Part shown: piece by piece, positions 1 through 6,878 of the stretch
Layout: the number at the start of each line of letters is the position of its first letter
Position numbering within the stretch: the first letter of the stretch is position 1
Origin: an uncultured Clostridia bacterium
GTDB lineage: Bacteria; Bacillota; Clostridia; Christensenellales; UBA1242
NCBI GenBank assembly: GCA_944377765.1
Contig: CALWFX010000033.1
Location: 1 to 13,502, forward strand
Length of the DNA stretch: 13,502 bases
Direction of reading: 5' to 3'
Made by a program: the position numbers and the translations under genes
Notes under the pieces: model-generated
Told to the model about the DNA's origin: nothing
Database searches by the model: none
What the model saw: only the letters and a program-made list of their open reading frames with translations

Positions 1-1
1 A

Positions 2-17
2 TTTTTTTTTTTTTTTT
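2..17. repeat. Homopolymer T tract (16 T)
   Basis: Sixteen consecutive T at the left edge of the window, directly beyond the decayed 3' half of the tRNA-like sequence. It gives a poly-A run on the minus strand, so it is not a terminator U-tract for the tRNA. It may be natural slippage or an artefact at a contig end. Confidence 0.8.
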
Positions 18-82
18 AGTTGTTGAAATTTGCCATTTTTTACCTTACGAAGGCGATGCTCTACCGACTGAACTACATCATA
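18..82 (-). pseudogene. Degenerate tRNA-Thr (anticodon CGU)
   Basis: On the minus strand the 5' half of a tRNA is clear. Bases TA (positions 8-9 of a tRNA) are at 74-75. The D-arm GTTC-AGTCGGTA-GAGC occupies 58-73. An anticodon arm follows with loop TTCGTAA (45-51), anticodon CGT (47-49), which reads threonine codon ACG. The anticodon stem keeps only part of its pairing (two G-C, one G-T, one mismatch, one T-A). The 3' half is wrong: a T-loop-like TTCAA is present around 23-27, but no five-base T-stem can be drawn. The sequence then becomes poly-A, with no 3' acceptor strand to pair with the 5' acceptor bases TATGATG (76-82). I read it as a tRNA remnant or a mis-assembled tRNA; it is not a functional tRNA as written. 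Confidence 0.6.
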
Positions 83-121
83 ATAATTATAATTTGGTAT
101 ATTTTTTTAAACTGCAATTTG

Positions 122-150
122 ATTATATCAGCAATAAGAATAAAAGTCAA
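122..150 (-). promoter_or_regulatory. Near-consensus sigma-A promoter facing the tRNA remnant
   Basis: On the minus strand TTGACT (145-150) is followed after 17 nt by TATAAT (122-127). A TGA immediately upstream of the -10 gives the TGn extended form. The predicted start is near 115, about 33 nt before the tRNA 5' end. It diverges from the promoter at 204-232. Confidence 0.7.
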
Positions 151-203
151 TTAATTTTTAAATAAAAGATGTTAATAAATTAAAAATAATAAAAATATTA
201 ATA

Positions 204-232
204 TTGACTATAACAAAACTATATGCTATACT
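204..232 (+). promoter_or_regulatory. Promoter of the zeta-like kinase
   Basis: TTGACT (204-209), a 17-nt spacer and TATACT (227-232), with an extended -10 TGC at 224-226. The predicted start is near 239. That leaves about 13 nt of leader before the ATG at 252 and would leave almost none before the ATG at 240. Confidence 0.75.
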
Positions 233-251
233 TAAATAAATGGAGAAAAGT

Positions 252-899
252 ATGGAAAATTTGTTTGCTAAAAAATTGGATTTAAAAAAGGTTATTTCAA
301 ATTTCAAAGTATTGTCTTACAAACAGTCCTACAAAGTGTTAATTGACAACCTTGAAAATAAAGGCTCAAAAAATATTCTTTATGTTATTGCAGGACCAAA
401 TGGCAGTGGAAAGTCGACATTAATTGCCAATATATTTAGCCTTGGTTTCCTTAAAAATGTTAAATATGTAAATGCAGACATATATGCTAAAACTTTATTC
501 AATAAAATACAATCTGATGCTGTAAAAAGTAAAAAAGCCATGAACTACACCACATCTTTACTTGAAGACAATATTCACACTCACAATTCAATTATTTATG
601 AAACTGTTTTATCTCATGAAAGCAAAATTGATTTAATTAAAGCTTACAAAAAAAATAACTACAAAATTGTTTCAATTTTTATTTGCCCAAACATGGCAAC
701 AATTAACTGTGAAAGAGTTTTGCAAAGAGTTAAAGAAGGCGGACATAATGTTCCTTCAGATAAAATCTATGCCAGATTTGAAAGAAGCAATTTGTTTAAA
801 CATAAGTTAAAAGAATTAAGCGATGAATACTATGAAATTGATAGTTCAAATGAAAAATTAAAAATTATTGACTCGCATTTAGAAAAATCCATTTATTAA
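252..899 (+). CDS. Zeta-toxin-like P-loop kinase (COG4185-type)
   Basis: A 215-residue P-loop phosphotransferase resembling zeta toxins and COG4185 'predicted ABC-type ATPase' proteins. Zeta toxins phosphorylate UDP-N-acetylglucosamine and so block peptidoglycan synthesis. Visible motifs: Walker A GPNGSGKST (residues 48-56), NAD (74-76) whose Asp fits the catalytic base position, ETVLS (117-121), RVKEGGHNVP (159-168) and RFERS (175-179); the last two are typical of COG4185 proteins. The start at 252 is preferred over the in-frame ATG at 240 because GGAG (242-245) sits 6 nt before it and the promoter places the transcript start at about 239. The gene stands alone between a tRNA remnant and a convergent gene. 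No epsilon-like antitoxin lies beside it, although the window edge limits the view upstream. Family assignment is good; toxicity and substrate are inference. Confidence 0.82.
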   Translation: MENLFAKKLDLKKVISNFKVLSYKQSYKVLIDNLENKGSKNILYVIAGPNGSGKSTLIANIFSLGFLKNVKYVNADIYAKTLFNKIQSDAVKSKKAMNYTTSLLEDNIHTHNSIIYETVLSHESKIDLIKAYKKNNYKIVSIFICPNMATINCERVLQRVKEGGHNVPSDKIYARFERSNLFKHKLKELSDEYYEIDSSNEKLKIIDSHLEKSIY

Positions 900-900
900 A

Positions 901-925
901 AAATGATGCATAACGCATCATTTTT
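901..925. terminator. Bidirectional intrinsic terminator
   Basis: Nine-bp stem AAATGATGC (901-909) / GCATCATTT (915-923) with loop ATAAC. On the plus strand it runs into T's (921-925). On the minus strand the A run 898-903 supplies six U's. It therefore serves both the kinase and the convergent gene at 948. Confidence 0.8.
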
Positions 926-947
926 ATTTTAAATTTTTATCTTATTT

Positions 948-1562
948 TTAATTTAAATTTAATTTATTTTCCTTTCTTTGAACATACTTTATTAATGCAG
1001 GTTTTAAATAATTTTTGTTTGTTGAAATTTCAAGTTCAATAGGATGAATATTAAACATTAAATTCCTGTAACAAGTTTTATCAAGATTAAGGACTGTGTT
1101 ATATTCATTATATAAATCATTGTATTTAATTTCTTCTTTTACATGGTCCCAAAGTCTTGAACCATCAAGCAATTTTGCATCAATATCAAATTTGGAATTA
1201 AACTCGCAAATTGTTTTATTATCTTTTTTTATTTCACAAGTTAAAGCAGTATCCAATGAATCTGCTTTATTTCTTATATAATCTTCAACAAATTTTTTAT
1301 CTCTCTTATGCCAAATTTTAAAATTTATACCTACATTCACATCAAGCTTTTCTTCTTTTACCCCAATTTGCTGACAAATTTCCTTCAAAAGATCATTATA
1401 AGAAATTTGAAATAAATTTTCCTTATAGGCCAATTCAAGCATTTCATATAGTTTTCTTTTTTCCCTTTCAAATAATTTTTGAGTTGTTTCTAAACTTTCT
1501 TCTAAAACAGTAACCACATTCTCCTGTTCGCCTTTACGCTTTAAAAATTCATCAATCTTCAT
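948..1562 (-). CDS. Hypothetical protein with N-terminal coiled coil
   Basis: A 204-residue, highly charged (Lys/Glu/Asp-rich) soluble protein that I do not recognise. Residues of about 15-55 are heptad-like and rich in Glu, Lys and Leu, suggesting a coiled coil. The rest looks like a mixed alpha/beta domain with no catalytic motif, signal peptide or membrane segment that I can see. The start is firm: AGGAG (1570-1574) lies 7 nt before the ATG. A TTGACA-17-TATACT promoter lies directly upstream, so the gene is probably well expressed as a single-gene unit. It converges on the zeta-like kinase across a shared terminator. That geometry does not suggest an antitoxin operon, since the two have separate promoters on opposite strands. 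No function is proposed. Confidence 0.8.
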   Translation of the reverse strand: MKIDEFLKRKGEQENVVTVLEESLETTQKLFEREKRKLYEMLELAYKENLFQISYNDLLKEICQQIGVKEEKLDVNVGINFKIWHKRDKKFVEDYIRNKADSLDTALTCEIKKDNKTICEFNSKFDIDAKLLDGSRLWDHVKEEIKYNDLYNEYNTVLNLDKTCYRNLMFNIHPIELEISTNKNYLKPALIKYVQRKENKLNLN

Positions 1563-1579
1563 ATCTATTCTCCTGTATT

Positions 1580-1608
1580 AGTATAACATTTAAACTTAAT
1601 TATGTCAA
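1580..1608 (-). promoter_or_regulatory. Consensus-like promoter of the 948-1562 gene
   Basis: TTGACA (1603-1608), a 17-nt spacer and TATACT (1580-1585), with an extended -10 TGT at 1586-1588. The predicted start is near 1573, inside the SD (1570-1574), giving a leader of about 11 nt. Confidence 0.78.
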
Positions 1609-1644
1609 TAATCAAATTTTCTATATAAAAGAATATATAACTTC

Positions 1645-1678
1645 ATTAAAAATAAAAGCAACTTTGCAAAGTTGCTTT
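1645..1678 (-). terminator. Intrinsic terminator of enolase
   Basis: Perfect inverted repeat AAAGCAACTTT (1655-1665) GC AAAGTTGCTTT (1668-1678). On the minus strand it is followed by TTTTATTTTT (1648-1657, part of which is the stem base). It lies about 50 nt past the enolase stop and just upstream of the next gene's promoter. Confidence 0.85.
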
Positions 1679-1729
1679 CAAAGTGTGTAATATTAAAATT
1701 TTATCTATTAATGAATTGTTTTATGTTTC

Positions 1730-3022
1730 TTATTTTGAAATTTTTCCTTGATAAACCGCTTTTTTGCCAAGTTCTTCTTCAATTCTTAAAAGTTGATTAT
1801 ACTTTGCAACTCTTTCACTTCTGCAAGGGGCTCCAGTTTTAATTTGTCCACAATTTAAACCAACAACAAGGTCAGCAATAAATGTATCTTCTGTTTCCCC
1901 ACTTCTGTGAGAAACAACTGCTGTCATACCATTTTTGTTTGCGAGTTTAATTGCTTCAATTGCTTCTGTTAAAGTTCCAATTTGGTTAACTTTAATTAAG
2001 ATTGAGTTTGCAACCCCAAGTTCAATACCTTTTTTAAGACGCTTAACATTTGTAACAAAAAGGTCATCTCCAACAAGTTGAATTTTTTTGCCAAGTTTTT
2101 GAGTTAACTTTTTCCAGCATTCCCAATCTTCTTCAGCAAGACCATCTTCAATTGAGATAATTGGATATTTCTTGATTAATTCTTCGTAATATTTAATAAG
2201 TTCATCAGCAGTAAAGAGTTTTTTTGTTTTCCAAAAATAGTATTTCCCCTTTTCTCCAATCTTTTCTGCTTCGTCATACATTTCAGTTGCAGCAACATCC
2301 ATGGCAATTGCAACATCTTTTCCTTTTTTATATCCAGATTTTTCAATCGCTTCAACCAAAAGTTTTAAAGCATCTTCATCATCTTCAAGGTTTGGAGCAA
2401 AACCGCCCTCATCACCAACAGCGGTAACAAATCCCCTATCTTTCAACACTTTTTTCAAATTTTGATAAACAGTTGCAGACATTTCAAGTGCCTGTGAAAA
2501 GGTTTTTGCACCAACTGGCATAATCATAAATTCTTGGCAGTTGATGTTGTTATCAGCATGTTTACCACCATTTAAAATGTTAAGCATTGGAGTTGGAAGA
2601 GTTGTGCCTTTGCCAAGGTATTTATATAAAGATTTTCCATCCGCTTTTGCAGCAGCAACTGCAACTGCAAGAGAAACACCAAGAATGGCATTTGCACCCA
2701 AATTTGCTTTATTATCTGTTCCATCAAGTTCAAGCATTTTTTTGTCTATCGCCTTTTGGTCATAGACATTCATTCCAACAACTGCCCTGGCAATCACAGT
2801 ATTCACATTTTCAACTGCTTTCAAAACAGACTTTCCACAATAAATTTTCTTATTTCCATCTCTAAGTTCCACTGCTTCGAAAGCACCAGTTGAAGCACCA
2901 GAAGGAACAGAAGCCCTGCCCATTATTCCATTTTCAAGAGTAACATCAACTTCAACTGTAGGATTAGAACGAGAGTCTAAAATTTGACGCCCAATAATTT
3001 TTTTAATTTTAATTTCTTTCAT
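1730..3022 (-). CDS. eno: Enolase (phosphopyruvate hydratase)
   Basis: Cytosolic glycolytic enzyme converting 2-phosphoglycerate to phosphoenolpyruvate, normally a Mg-dependent dimer or octamer. It is 430 residues long, the usual bacterial length. All key residues are present: H155 in NGGKHADN, E164 in QEF, E205 in GDEGG, Mg ligands D242, E292 and D319, catalytic K344 in ILIKVNQIG, H372-R373-S374, and K395. The start at 3022 is chosen over the in-frame GTG at 3029-3031 because that GTG is part of the SD GAGGTG (3030-3035), which lies 7 nt before the ATG. The gene is a single unit with its own promoter (3042-3069) and terminator (1655-1678). It is not beside other lower-glycolysis genes (gap, pgk, tpi, gpm), with which eno is often clustered in Firmicutes. 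Confidence 0.98.
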   Translation of the reverse strand: MKEIKIKKIIGRQILDSRSNPTVEVDVTLENGIMGRASVPSGASTGAFEAVELRDGNKKIYCGKSVLKAVENVNTVIARAVVGMNVYDQKAIDKKMLELDGTDNKANLGANAILGVSLAVAVAAAKADGKSLYKYLGKGTTLPTPMLNILNGGKHADNNINCQEFMIMPVGAKTFSQALEMSATVYQNLKKVLKDRGFVTAVGDEGGFAPNLEDDEDALKLLVEAIEKSGYKKGKDVAIAMDVAATEMYDEAEKIGEKGKYYFWKTKKLFTADELIKYYEELIKKYPIISIEDGLAEEDWECWKKLTQKLGKKIQLVGDDLFVTNVKRLKKGIELGVANSILIKVNQIGTLTEAIEAIKLANKNGMTAVVSHRSGETEDTFIADLVVGLNCGQIKTGAPCRSERVAKYNQLLRIEEELGKKAVYQGKISK

Positions 3023-3041
3023 ATTTATCACCTCGCTTAAA

Positions 3042-3069
3042 ATTATATCAAATTGCTAAAATTTTTCAA
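3042..3069 (-). promoter_or_regulatory. Promoter of enolase
   Basis: TTGAAA (3064-3069), a 16-nt spacer and perfect TATAAT (3042-3047), with an extended -10 TGA at 3048-3050. The predicted start is near 3035, the first base of the SD, so the leader is only about 13 nt. Confidence 0.75.
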
Positions 3070-3101
3070 AATAATATTTAAATAATTTTAAAACTATAAA
3101 T

Positions 3102-3127
3102 AAAAAAAGATGGCAAACACCACCTTT
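3102..3127 (-). terminator. Intrinsic terminator overlapping the stop of the 3126-3914 gene
   Basis: On the minus strand AAAGGTGG pairs with CCATCTTT (one G-T pair) around a TGTTTG loop (hairpin 3106-3127), followed by seven U's (3102-3108). The 5' arm of the hairpin shares bases with the stop codon (3126-3128). Confidence 0.78.
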
Positions 3128-3914
3128 AATTTGTTTGATTTACAACGCTATTTTCCTCACTAGGCCTTCTTCTTTTAAAAACATTTTTCCTATCGTCTAT
3201 CAAATAGAAAGCATTTACATAAATTATGATAAAAAGAATATAAATTACCAAATAAACAGGATATGTAAATCCAAAAATTTCCATCACATCATTGCCTGGC
3301 ATAAAATACATTGGGTCTGCTTCAATTTTAAGAGCATAAATTTCCAAAAAGGTATAGCCTAAAATGACAGCCAAACAAATAAGTTCTTTCCACATGGTTT
3401 TGTATTCAAACTTTGTGAATTTAAGTGTTATTAATGAAATTGAAGTAACGAGCAACAGTGAATGTGTTGCAATGGAATAAAGATTTTCAAATAAGATATA
3501 AACATTATTAAAACCAACTCCCGGATACGCAAAAAACACAAGTGCACAAAGAAGTGAAGTGTAGCAAGAAACATTATATAAGAATTTCTTATTAAAGATT
3601 GTTGCAATAATCAAACTCCAACAAGAAATTGCACACCAAGGACGAGGAAGCAAAATATACATCAAATTATTAAAACTATAATCATCTGTTTTACATAAAT
3701 TGATTATTCTTCTGGCAATTTCAAACAGCAAAATTAAACTAACCAAAACCCAAATAATAATACGCCTTGCCTTATAACTTCTTTTTCTAAACAAAAGTGC
3801 AATGCCAACAATTAGTGCAACACAAAGCACCAAAACAGTGATATGAAGCCAACCCCACTGCCCATTTTTACTAGGATTTTCATAATTACTTGTAATCCAT
3901 TCAATAAAACTCAT
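3126..3914 (-). CDS. YwaF/TIGR02206-like integral membrane protein
   Basis: A 262-residue polytopic membrane protein with about seven hydrophobic helices (roughly residues 22-43, 51-70, 84-105, 112-130, 142-165, 177-197 and 215-238). It ends in a basic KRRR stretch and a polar tail. Features matching the YwaF/TIGR02206 family, whose function is unknown, are a His in the first helix (H24), a Pro/Cys segment LPRPWC (89-94), H151 near the start of helix 5, and a YFMPGND loop (203-209). The start at 3914 is chosen over an in-frame ATG at 3956 because the SD AAGGG (3922-3926) precedes it and the longer version would begin inside the promoter region. It is divergent from a paralogue-like gene at 4030. 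Family assignment is moderately sure; the role is unknown. Confidence 0.75.
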   Translation of the reverse strand: MSFIEWITSNYENPSKNGQWGWLHITVLVLCVALIVGIALLFRKRSYKARRIIIWVLVSLILLFEIARRIINLCKTDDYSFNNLMYILLPRPWCAISCWSLIIATIFNKKFLYNVSCYTSLLCALVFFAYPGVGFNNVYILFENLYSIATHSLLLVTSISLITLKFTKFEYKTMWKELICLAVILGYTFLEIYALKIEADPMYFMPGNDVMEIFGFTYPVYLVIYILFIIIYVNAFYLIDDRKNVFKRRRPSEENSVVNQTN

Positions 3915-3929
3915 TTCTTTTCCCTTTTG

Positions 3930-3952
3930 ATTGTAATACAATATACATTGTA
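3930..3952. promoter_or_regulatory. Nested inverted repeats between the divergent YwaF-like genes
   Basis: Three copies of one 6-mer alternate in orientation: ATTGTA (3930-3935), A, TACAAT (3937-3942), ATAC, ATTGTA (3947-3952). They form two overlapping perfect dyads, 13 bp and 16 bp long. On the minus strand the first 6-mer reads TACAAT and could be the -10 of the 3126-3914 gene (predicted start about 3923). A -35 such as TTTGTT at 3952-3957 would be weak. A repressor site overlapping the promoter is plausible, but it is inferred. Confidence 0.45.
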
Positions 3953-4001
3953 ACAAATTTTTTTAAATATGTAAAATAAATTAGTAAAAAATATTTAAAT
4001 A

Positions 4002-4010
4002 TGTTATGAT
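4002..4010 (+). promoter_or_regulatory. Extended -10 promoter of the 4030-4980 gene
   Basis: TGT-TATGAT (TG at 4002-4003, -10 hexamer 4005-4010) with only a poor -35 (TTAGTA at 3981-3986, spacer 18). The predicted start is near 4017, giving a leader of about 13 nt that consists mostly of the SD GGGAG (4019-4023). Confidence 0.5.
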
Positions 4011-4029
4011 AATTTTATGGGAGTTAAAA

Positions 4030-4980
4030 ATGAACATACAAATGTTTAATGGTTGGTATTTTTTAATGCTTTTTATTTGTATTGGTGCAGTTGTTGGTTT
4101 ATATTTCATTTTAAGAAATAAAAGTGAAAAAACACAGAAAATTGTTTTGTTTTTAATATTGCTTTTAGGTCTTATTTTGCATTTTTTAAAATGTTTCATT
4201 CCACCTTATTCAACAGATAATAACAGACTTTTAAGAGATATATTTTTCATAAATATATGCGGTGCTAATATATTTCTATTTCCATTCATATTTTTATCAA
4301 AAAGTGAAAAAGCAAAAGATTATATGTTTTATATTGGTGTTTTAAGTGGGCTTATCTCAATTTTTTATCCTGTTGAGCCAATGGAAAAAGTTAATCAAGC
4401 AAGTGAGTGGCTTGATATATTAAGATTTTATTTTCATCACACAATGCTTTGGGCTGTTCCACTTTTAATGGTTGTTTTCAAATTACATAAATTGAATTAT
4501 AGAAGAGTTATCTATGTTCCTATATACTTACTTTCTGTAATGCTTTTTATTATGGTCAACCAAGTGTTACAAAGCGAACTTGGGTTTATTCCGCTTCGTG
4601 GTAATGATATTTTCAATATAAACTATAAAAACTCGTCAATGATTTGGGGACCAAGTGGAGCAATTGGAGATTTTCTTGCTATATTTTGCCCTGATTTCTT
4701 TAAGTATATCCCTGTTGGCGAACATGCTGGCGAACCAAAATATTGGCCATGGTTCTGGCTAATATTCCCTGCCTTTATAATTTTGGTTCCAGTTTCATTT
4801 TTAATTAGCCTTATCTTTGATTTTAAAAGATTTAAAAATGATATGCAATATGTAAAACTTAAATTTAATCAAAGGTTTTATCCAAATAAAGTTATAAATG
4901 AAGAAGGATATAGAGTGCTATCAGAGAAAGAAACAAACAAAATAATAGAAAATATTTTAAAAACACATAATTATAAATAA
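4030..4980 (+). CDS. YwaF/TIGR02206-like integral membrane protein, longer paralogue
   Basis: A 316-residue polytopic membrane protein with about seven helices: roughly 9-28, 37-56, 70-90, 98-114, 136-152, 160-180 and 240-264. It shares landmarks with the divergent neighbour: an early NGW segment, an Asn/Cys segment INICGAN (75-81), a His pair in FYFHHT (133-138) and an RGND loop (190-193). It differs by a longer extracytoplasmic or inter-helix insertion (about 181-238) and a charged C-terminal tail (about 265-316) predicted to be cytosolic. The start at 4030 is chosen over an in-frame ATG at 4006 because GGGAG (4019-4023) lies 6 nt before it and the upstream ATG overlaps the -10 box. The gene shares a terminator with the convergent gene at 5019. 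Function is unknown; the paralogy is judged from motif order only. Confidence 0.7.
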   Translation: MNIQMFNGWYFLMLFICIGAVVGLYFILRNKSEKTQKIVLFLILLLGLILHFLKCFIPPYSTDNNRLLRDIFFINICGANIFLFPFIFLSKSEKAKDYMFYIGVLSGLISIFYPVEPMEKVNQASEWLDILRFYFHHTMLWAVPLLMVVFKLHKLNYRRVIYVPIYLLSVMLFIMVNQVLQSELGFIPLRGNDIFNINYKNSSMIWGPSGAIGDFLAIFCPDFFKYIPVGEHAGEPKYWPWFWLIFPAFIILVPVSFLISLIFDFKRFKNDMQYVKLKFNQRFYPNKVINEEGYRVLSEKETNKIIENILKTHNYK

Positions 4981-4983
4981 TAT

Positions 4984-5020
4984 AAAAAAGATAATGCTTT
5001 AAACATTATCTTTTATTTTT
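4984..5020. terminator. Bidirectional intrinsic terminator
   Basis: Eleven-bp perfect stem AAAAGATAATG (4986-4996) / CATTATCTTTT (5004-5014) with a seven-base loop. TTTTATTTTT (5011-5020) follows on the plus strand, and six U's (4984-4989) follow on the minus strand. It ends both the 4030-4980 gene and the operon that ends at 5019. Confidence 0.85.
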
Positions 5021-5399
5021 ATTTATCTTTGTTTTCACTGTCATCACTTGAAACTTCAACAACTTTTGCTTTTTTATTTTCCTTTCCTTTAACAAGAGCA
5101 ATAATTGCAAAAACAGCATAAGTTACAATCTTACCAATTCCAACAAGCATCAAAAGAATGGTGTATATTGTTGTTACAACTCCGCTCGCTCCAAATAATC
5201 CTGCAATATAATTAAATAATGCCACAAAAGCACTGATAGCAACAAAAATTAATGTAACAATCAAACAGGTTTTTACTTCCTTTTGCATATCTTCATCTTC
5301 TTTTTCTTTAATAAAGAAATAGCCACCCACCAAAATAAATGCAATTATACTGACAAATGCACCTGCCCACATAAATGCCTTTTTCAAATTATTGCTCAT
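5019..5399 (-). CDS. Small three-helix membrane protein
   Basis: A 126-residue protein that I do not recognise. It has three hydrophobic helices (about 8-30, 43-66 and 76-103). Helices 1 and 2 are joined by a charged KEKEDEDMQKE loop, and a hydrophilic, acidic C-terminal tail ends in a Ser/Asp/Lys-rich segment. There is no cleavable signal peptide and no catalytic motif. SD AAGGAG (5405-5410) lies 5 nt before the ATG. It starts 42 nt after the aldehyde dehydrogenase stop with no terminator between them, so read-through from the dehydrogenase operon is likely. A weak promoter of its own overlaps the dehydrogenase stop. It may be the last gene of that operon, but nothing in the sequence links it functionally to aldehyde metabolism. 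Confidence 0.72.
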   Translation of the reverse strand: MSNNLKKAFMWAGAFVSIIAFILVGGYFFIKEKEDEDMQKEVKTCLIVTLIFVAISAFVALFNYIAGLFGASGVVTTIYTILLMLVGIGKIVTYAVFAIIALVKGKENKKAKVVEVSSDDSENKDK

Positions 5400-5415
5400 A
5401 ATAACTCCTTAAATT

Positions 5416-5445
5416 TCTATATGTTTACCAAAATAATATTGTTAA
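5416..5445 (-). promoter_or_regulatory. Weak candidate promoter before the small membrane protein
   Basis: TTAACA (5440-5445), an 18-nt spacer and TATAGA (5416-5421). The predicted start is near 5409, within the SD. The -35 overlaps the stop codon of the aldehyde dehydrogenase. In such AT-rich DNA a chance match is quite possible. Confidence 0.35.
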
Positions 5446-6878
5446 CTTAAAATGTTTTTTAAAGTGATAGTTTTTGTTTTTGTAACTTGGTCAAAAGTCG
5501 ACATAACCCCTTCTGTGCCAATACCAGAATTTTTGTAACCACCAAAAGGCATTTCAAAATTTCTGTGGAAACTTGCACCATTAATAACAACTTCACCTGC
5601 TTCCATACGCTCTGCAACCATGGTTGCAACTTTCATGTCGTTTGTGAAAATGCAACTGCTAAGCCCAAAGTTAGACTGATTTGCAATTTCAATTGCTTCT
5701 TCAACATTTTCACATGGAATAATGCTTACAACTGGCGCAAACACTTCTTCATCTTTGGCAACATCGGCAGTTTTTGGAATATCAGTAATAATTGTAGGCT
5801 CAAAAAATGCACCTTCATGATGACCGCCATAAATTATTCTGCCACCCTGTTCAACAATGGTTTCAACTTGTTTAACTGCTTTGTCGCAAGCAGATTTTGT
5901 TATAAGCACACCAATTTCACTTTTCTTGTCTGTTGGTGGAGCAATAACAAGTTTGCTTAATCTTTCTTTAGCCTTTTCTTCAAATTCTTTTAGAACACCT
6001 TTTTGCACAATAAAGCGTTTGCTTGCACAACAAACTTGTCCTGTATTATACATTCTTCCCCAAACCATTTCTTCAACAGCAAGGTCAATATCTGCATCAT
6101 TAAGCAGAATAAATGCATCATTTCCACCAAGTTCAAGTGCAACATGAGCAAGATGTTCAGCTCCATTAAGATATGTTATTTTTCCAACTCTTGTGGAGCC
6201 TGTGAAAGTTATGCCGTGAACATCAGGGTGCTTTGATAAAGCATTTCCTGTTTTGTCACCTTCACCTGTCAAAACTTGAACAACTCCCTTTGGAAGGCCT
6301 GCTTCATGCAAAAGATGAACAAGTTTAATCAAAGCTGATGGATTTTGATGAGGTGGTTTAACAATCACAGTGTTGCCAGCAAGAATTGCTGGTGCAACCT
6401 TTTGGTCAAACAAATCGCATGGCAAATTGAAAGGAATTATTGCAACCATAACACCAAGTGGCTCTCTTATTGTAAGTTGAATGGTTTTATCTTGCCCTGC
6501 TTCTGTTCCAGCAGGAATAACCTTGCCATATAAATGTTTTGCTCTTTCAATAAACGCAGTAAAAGCAACGCGAATGTTAGCAATTTCTGCAACTGCTTGT
6601 GAAATAGGTTTTCCTGTTTCTCTCATAAGAGTTTTTGCTAAATCATCCTTATTTTCATCAACCAAATCCATAAATTTATACAAAATTTCTGCTTTTTGAT
6701 AAACTGGCATTTTTGCCCAACTTGGTTGTGCCTTTTTTGCATACTCAACAGCCTTATTAACATCTTTTGCTGTGCAGTTTGGCACTCTGTCAATTACTTT
6801 TAATGTGTAAGGGTTAACAATATCAATTGTTGTTTTATCACTAGCATCCACCCATTTACCATTGATAATACTTTGCAT
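5442..6878 (-). CDS. NAD(P)-dependent aldehyde dehydrogenase
   Basis: A 478-residue member of the aldehyde dehydrogenase superfamily, oxidising an aldehyde to the acid in the cytosol; it is full length for the family. Catalytic positions are intact: N151 in PFNLP, cofactor-binding K174 in VKPP, FTGS (225-228), general base E249 in LELGG, and nucleophile C283 in GQVC. The E-to-C spacing of 34 is canonical. The C-terminal PFGGYKNSGIG block (444-454) is typical of the succinate-semialdehyde/lactaldehyde dehydrogenase branch, but the substrate cannot be fixed. There is a strong SD AAGGAG (6886-6891). The gene lies 55 nt downstream of the FIST gene and one gene from an alcohol dehydrogenase, all on one strand. 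This suggests an alcohol-aldehyde-acid route, for example lactaldehyde or a short-chain aldehyde. No terminator interrupts the run. Confidence 0.95.
   Translation of the reverse strand: MQSIINGKWVDASDKTTIDIVNPYTLKVIDRVPNCTAKDVNKAVEYAKKAQPSWAKMPVYQKAEILYKFMDLVDENKDDLAKTLMRETGKPISQAVAEIANIRVAFTAFIERAKHLYGKVIPAGTEAGQDKTIQLTIREPLGVMVAIIPFNLPCDLFDQKVAPAILAGNTVIVKPPHQNPSALIKLVHLLHEAGLPKGVVQVLTGEGDKTGNALSKHPDVHGITFTGSTRVGKITYLNGAEHLAHVALELGGNDAFILLNDADIDLAVEEMVWGRMYNTGQVCCASKRFIVQKGVLKEFEEKAKERLSKLVIAPPTDKKSEIGVLITKSACDKAVKQVETIVEQGGRIIYGGHHEGAFFEPTIITDIPKTADVAKDEEVFAPVVSIIPCENVEEAIEIANQSNFGLSSCIFTNDMKVATMVAERMEAGEVVINGASFHRNFEMPFGGYKNSGIGTEGVMSTFDQVTKTKTITLKNILS

Noticed and set aside
18..82. A functional tRNA-Thr
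   Set aside because: The T-stem and acceptor stem cannot be paired as the sequence stands, and the first acceptor bases are also atypical.
240..1562. A toxin-antitoxin pair formed by the zeta-like kinase and the 948-1562 gene
   Set aside because: The genes are convergent, each has its own promoter, they share only a terminator, and the second protein does not look like an epsilon antitoxin.
3029..3031. GTG as the enolase start codon
   Set aside because: This GTG is part of the GAGGTG SD; the ATG at 3022 has correct spacing and gives the family's usual N-terminus.
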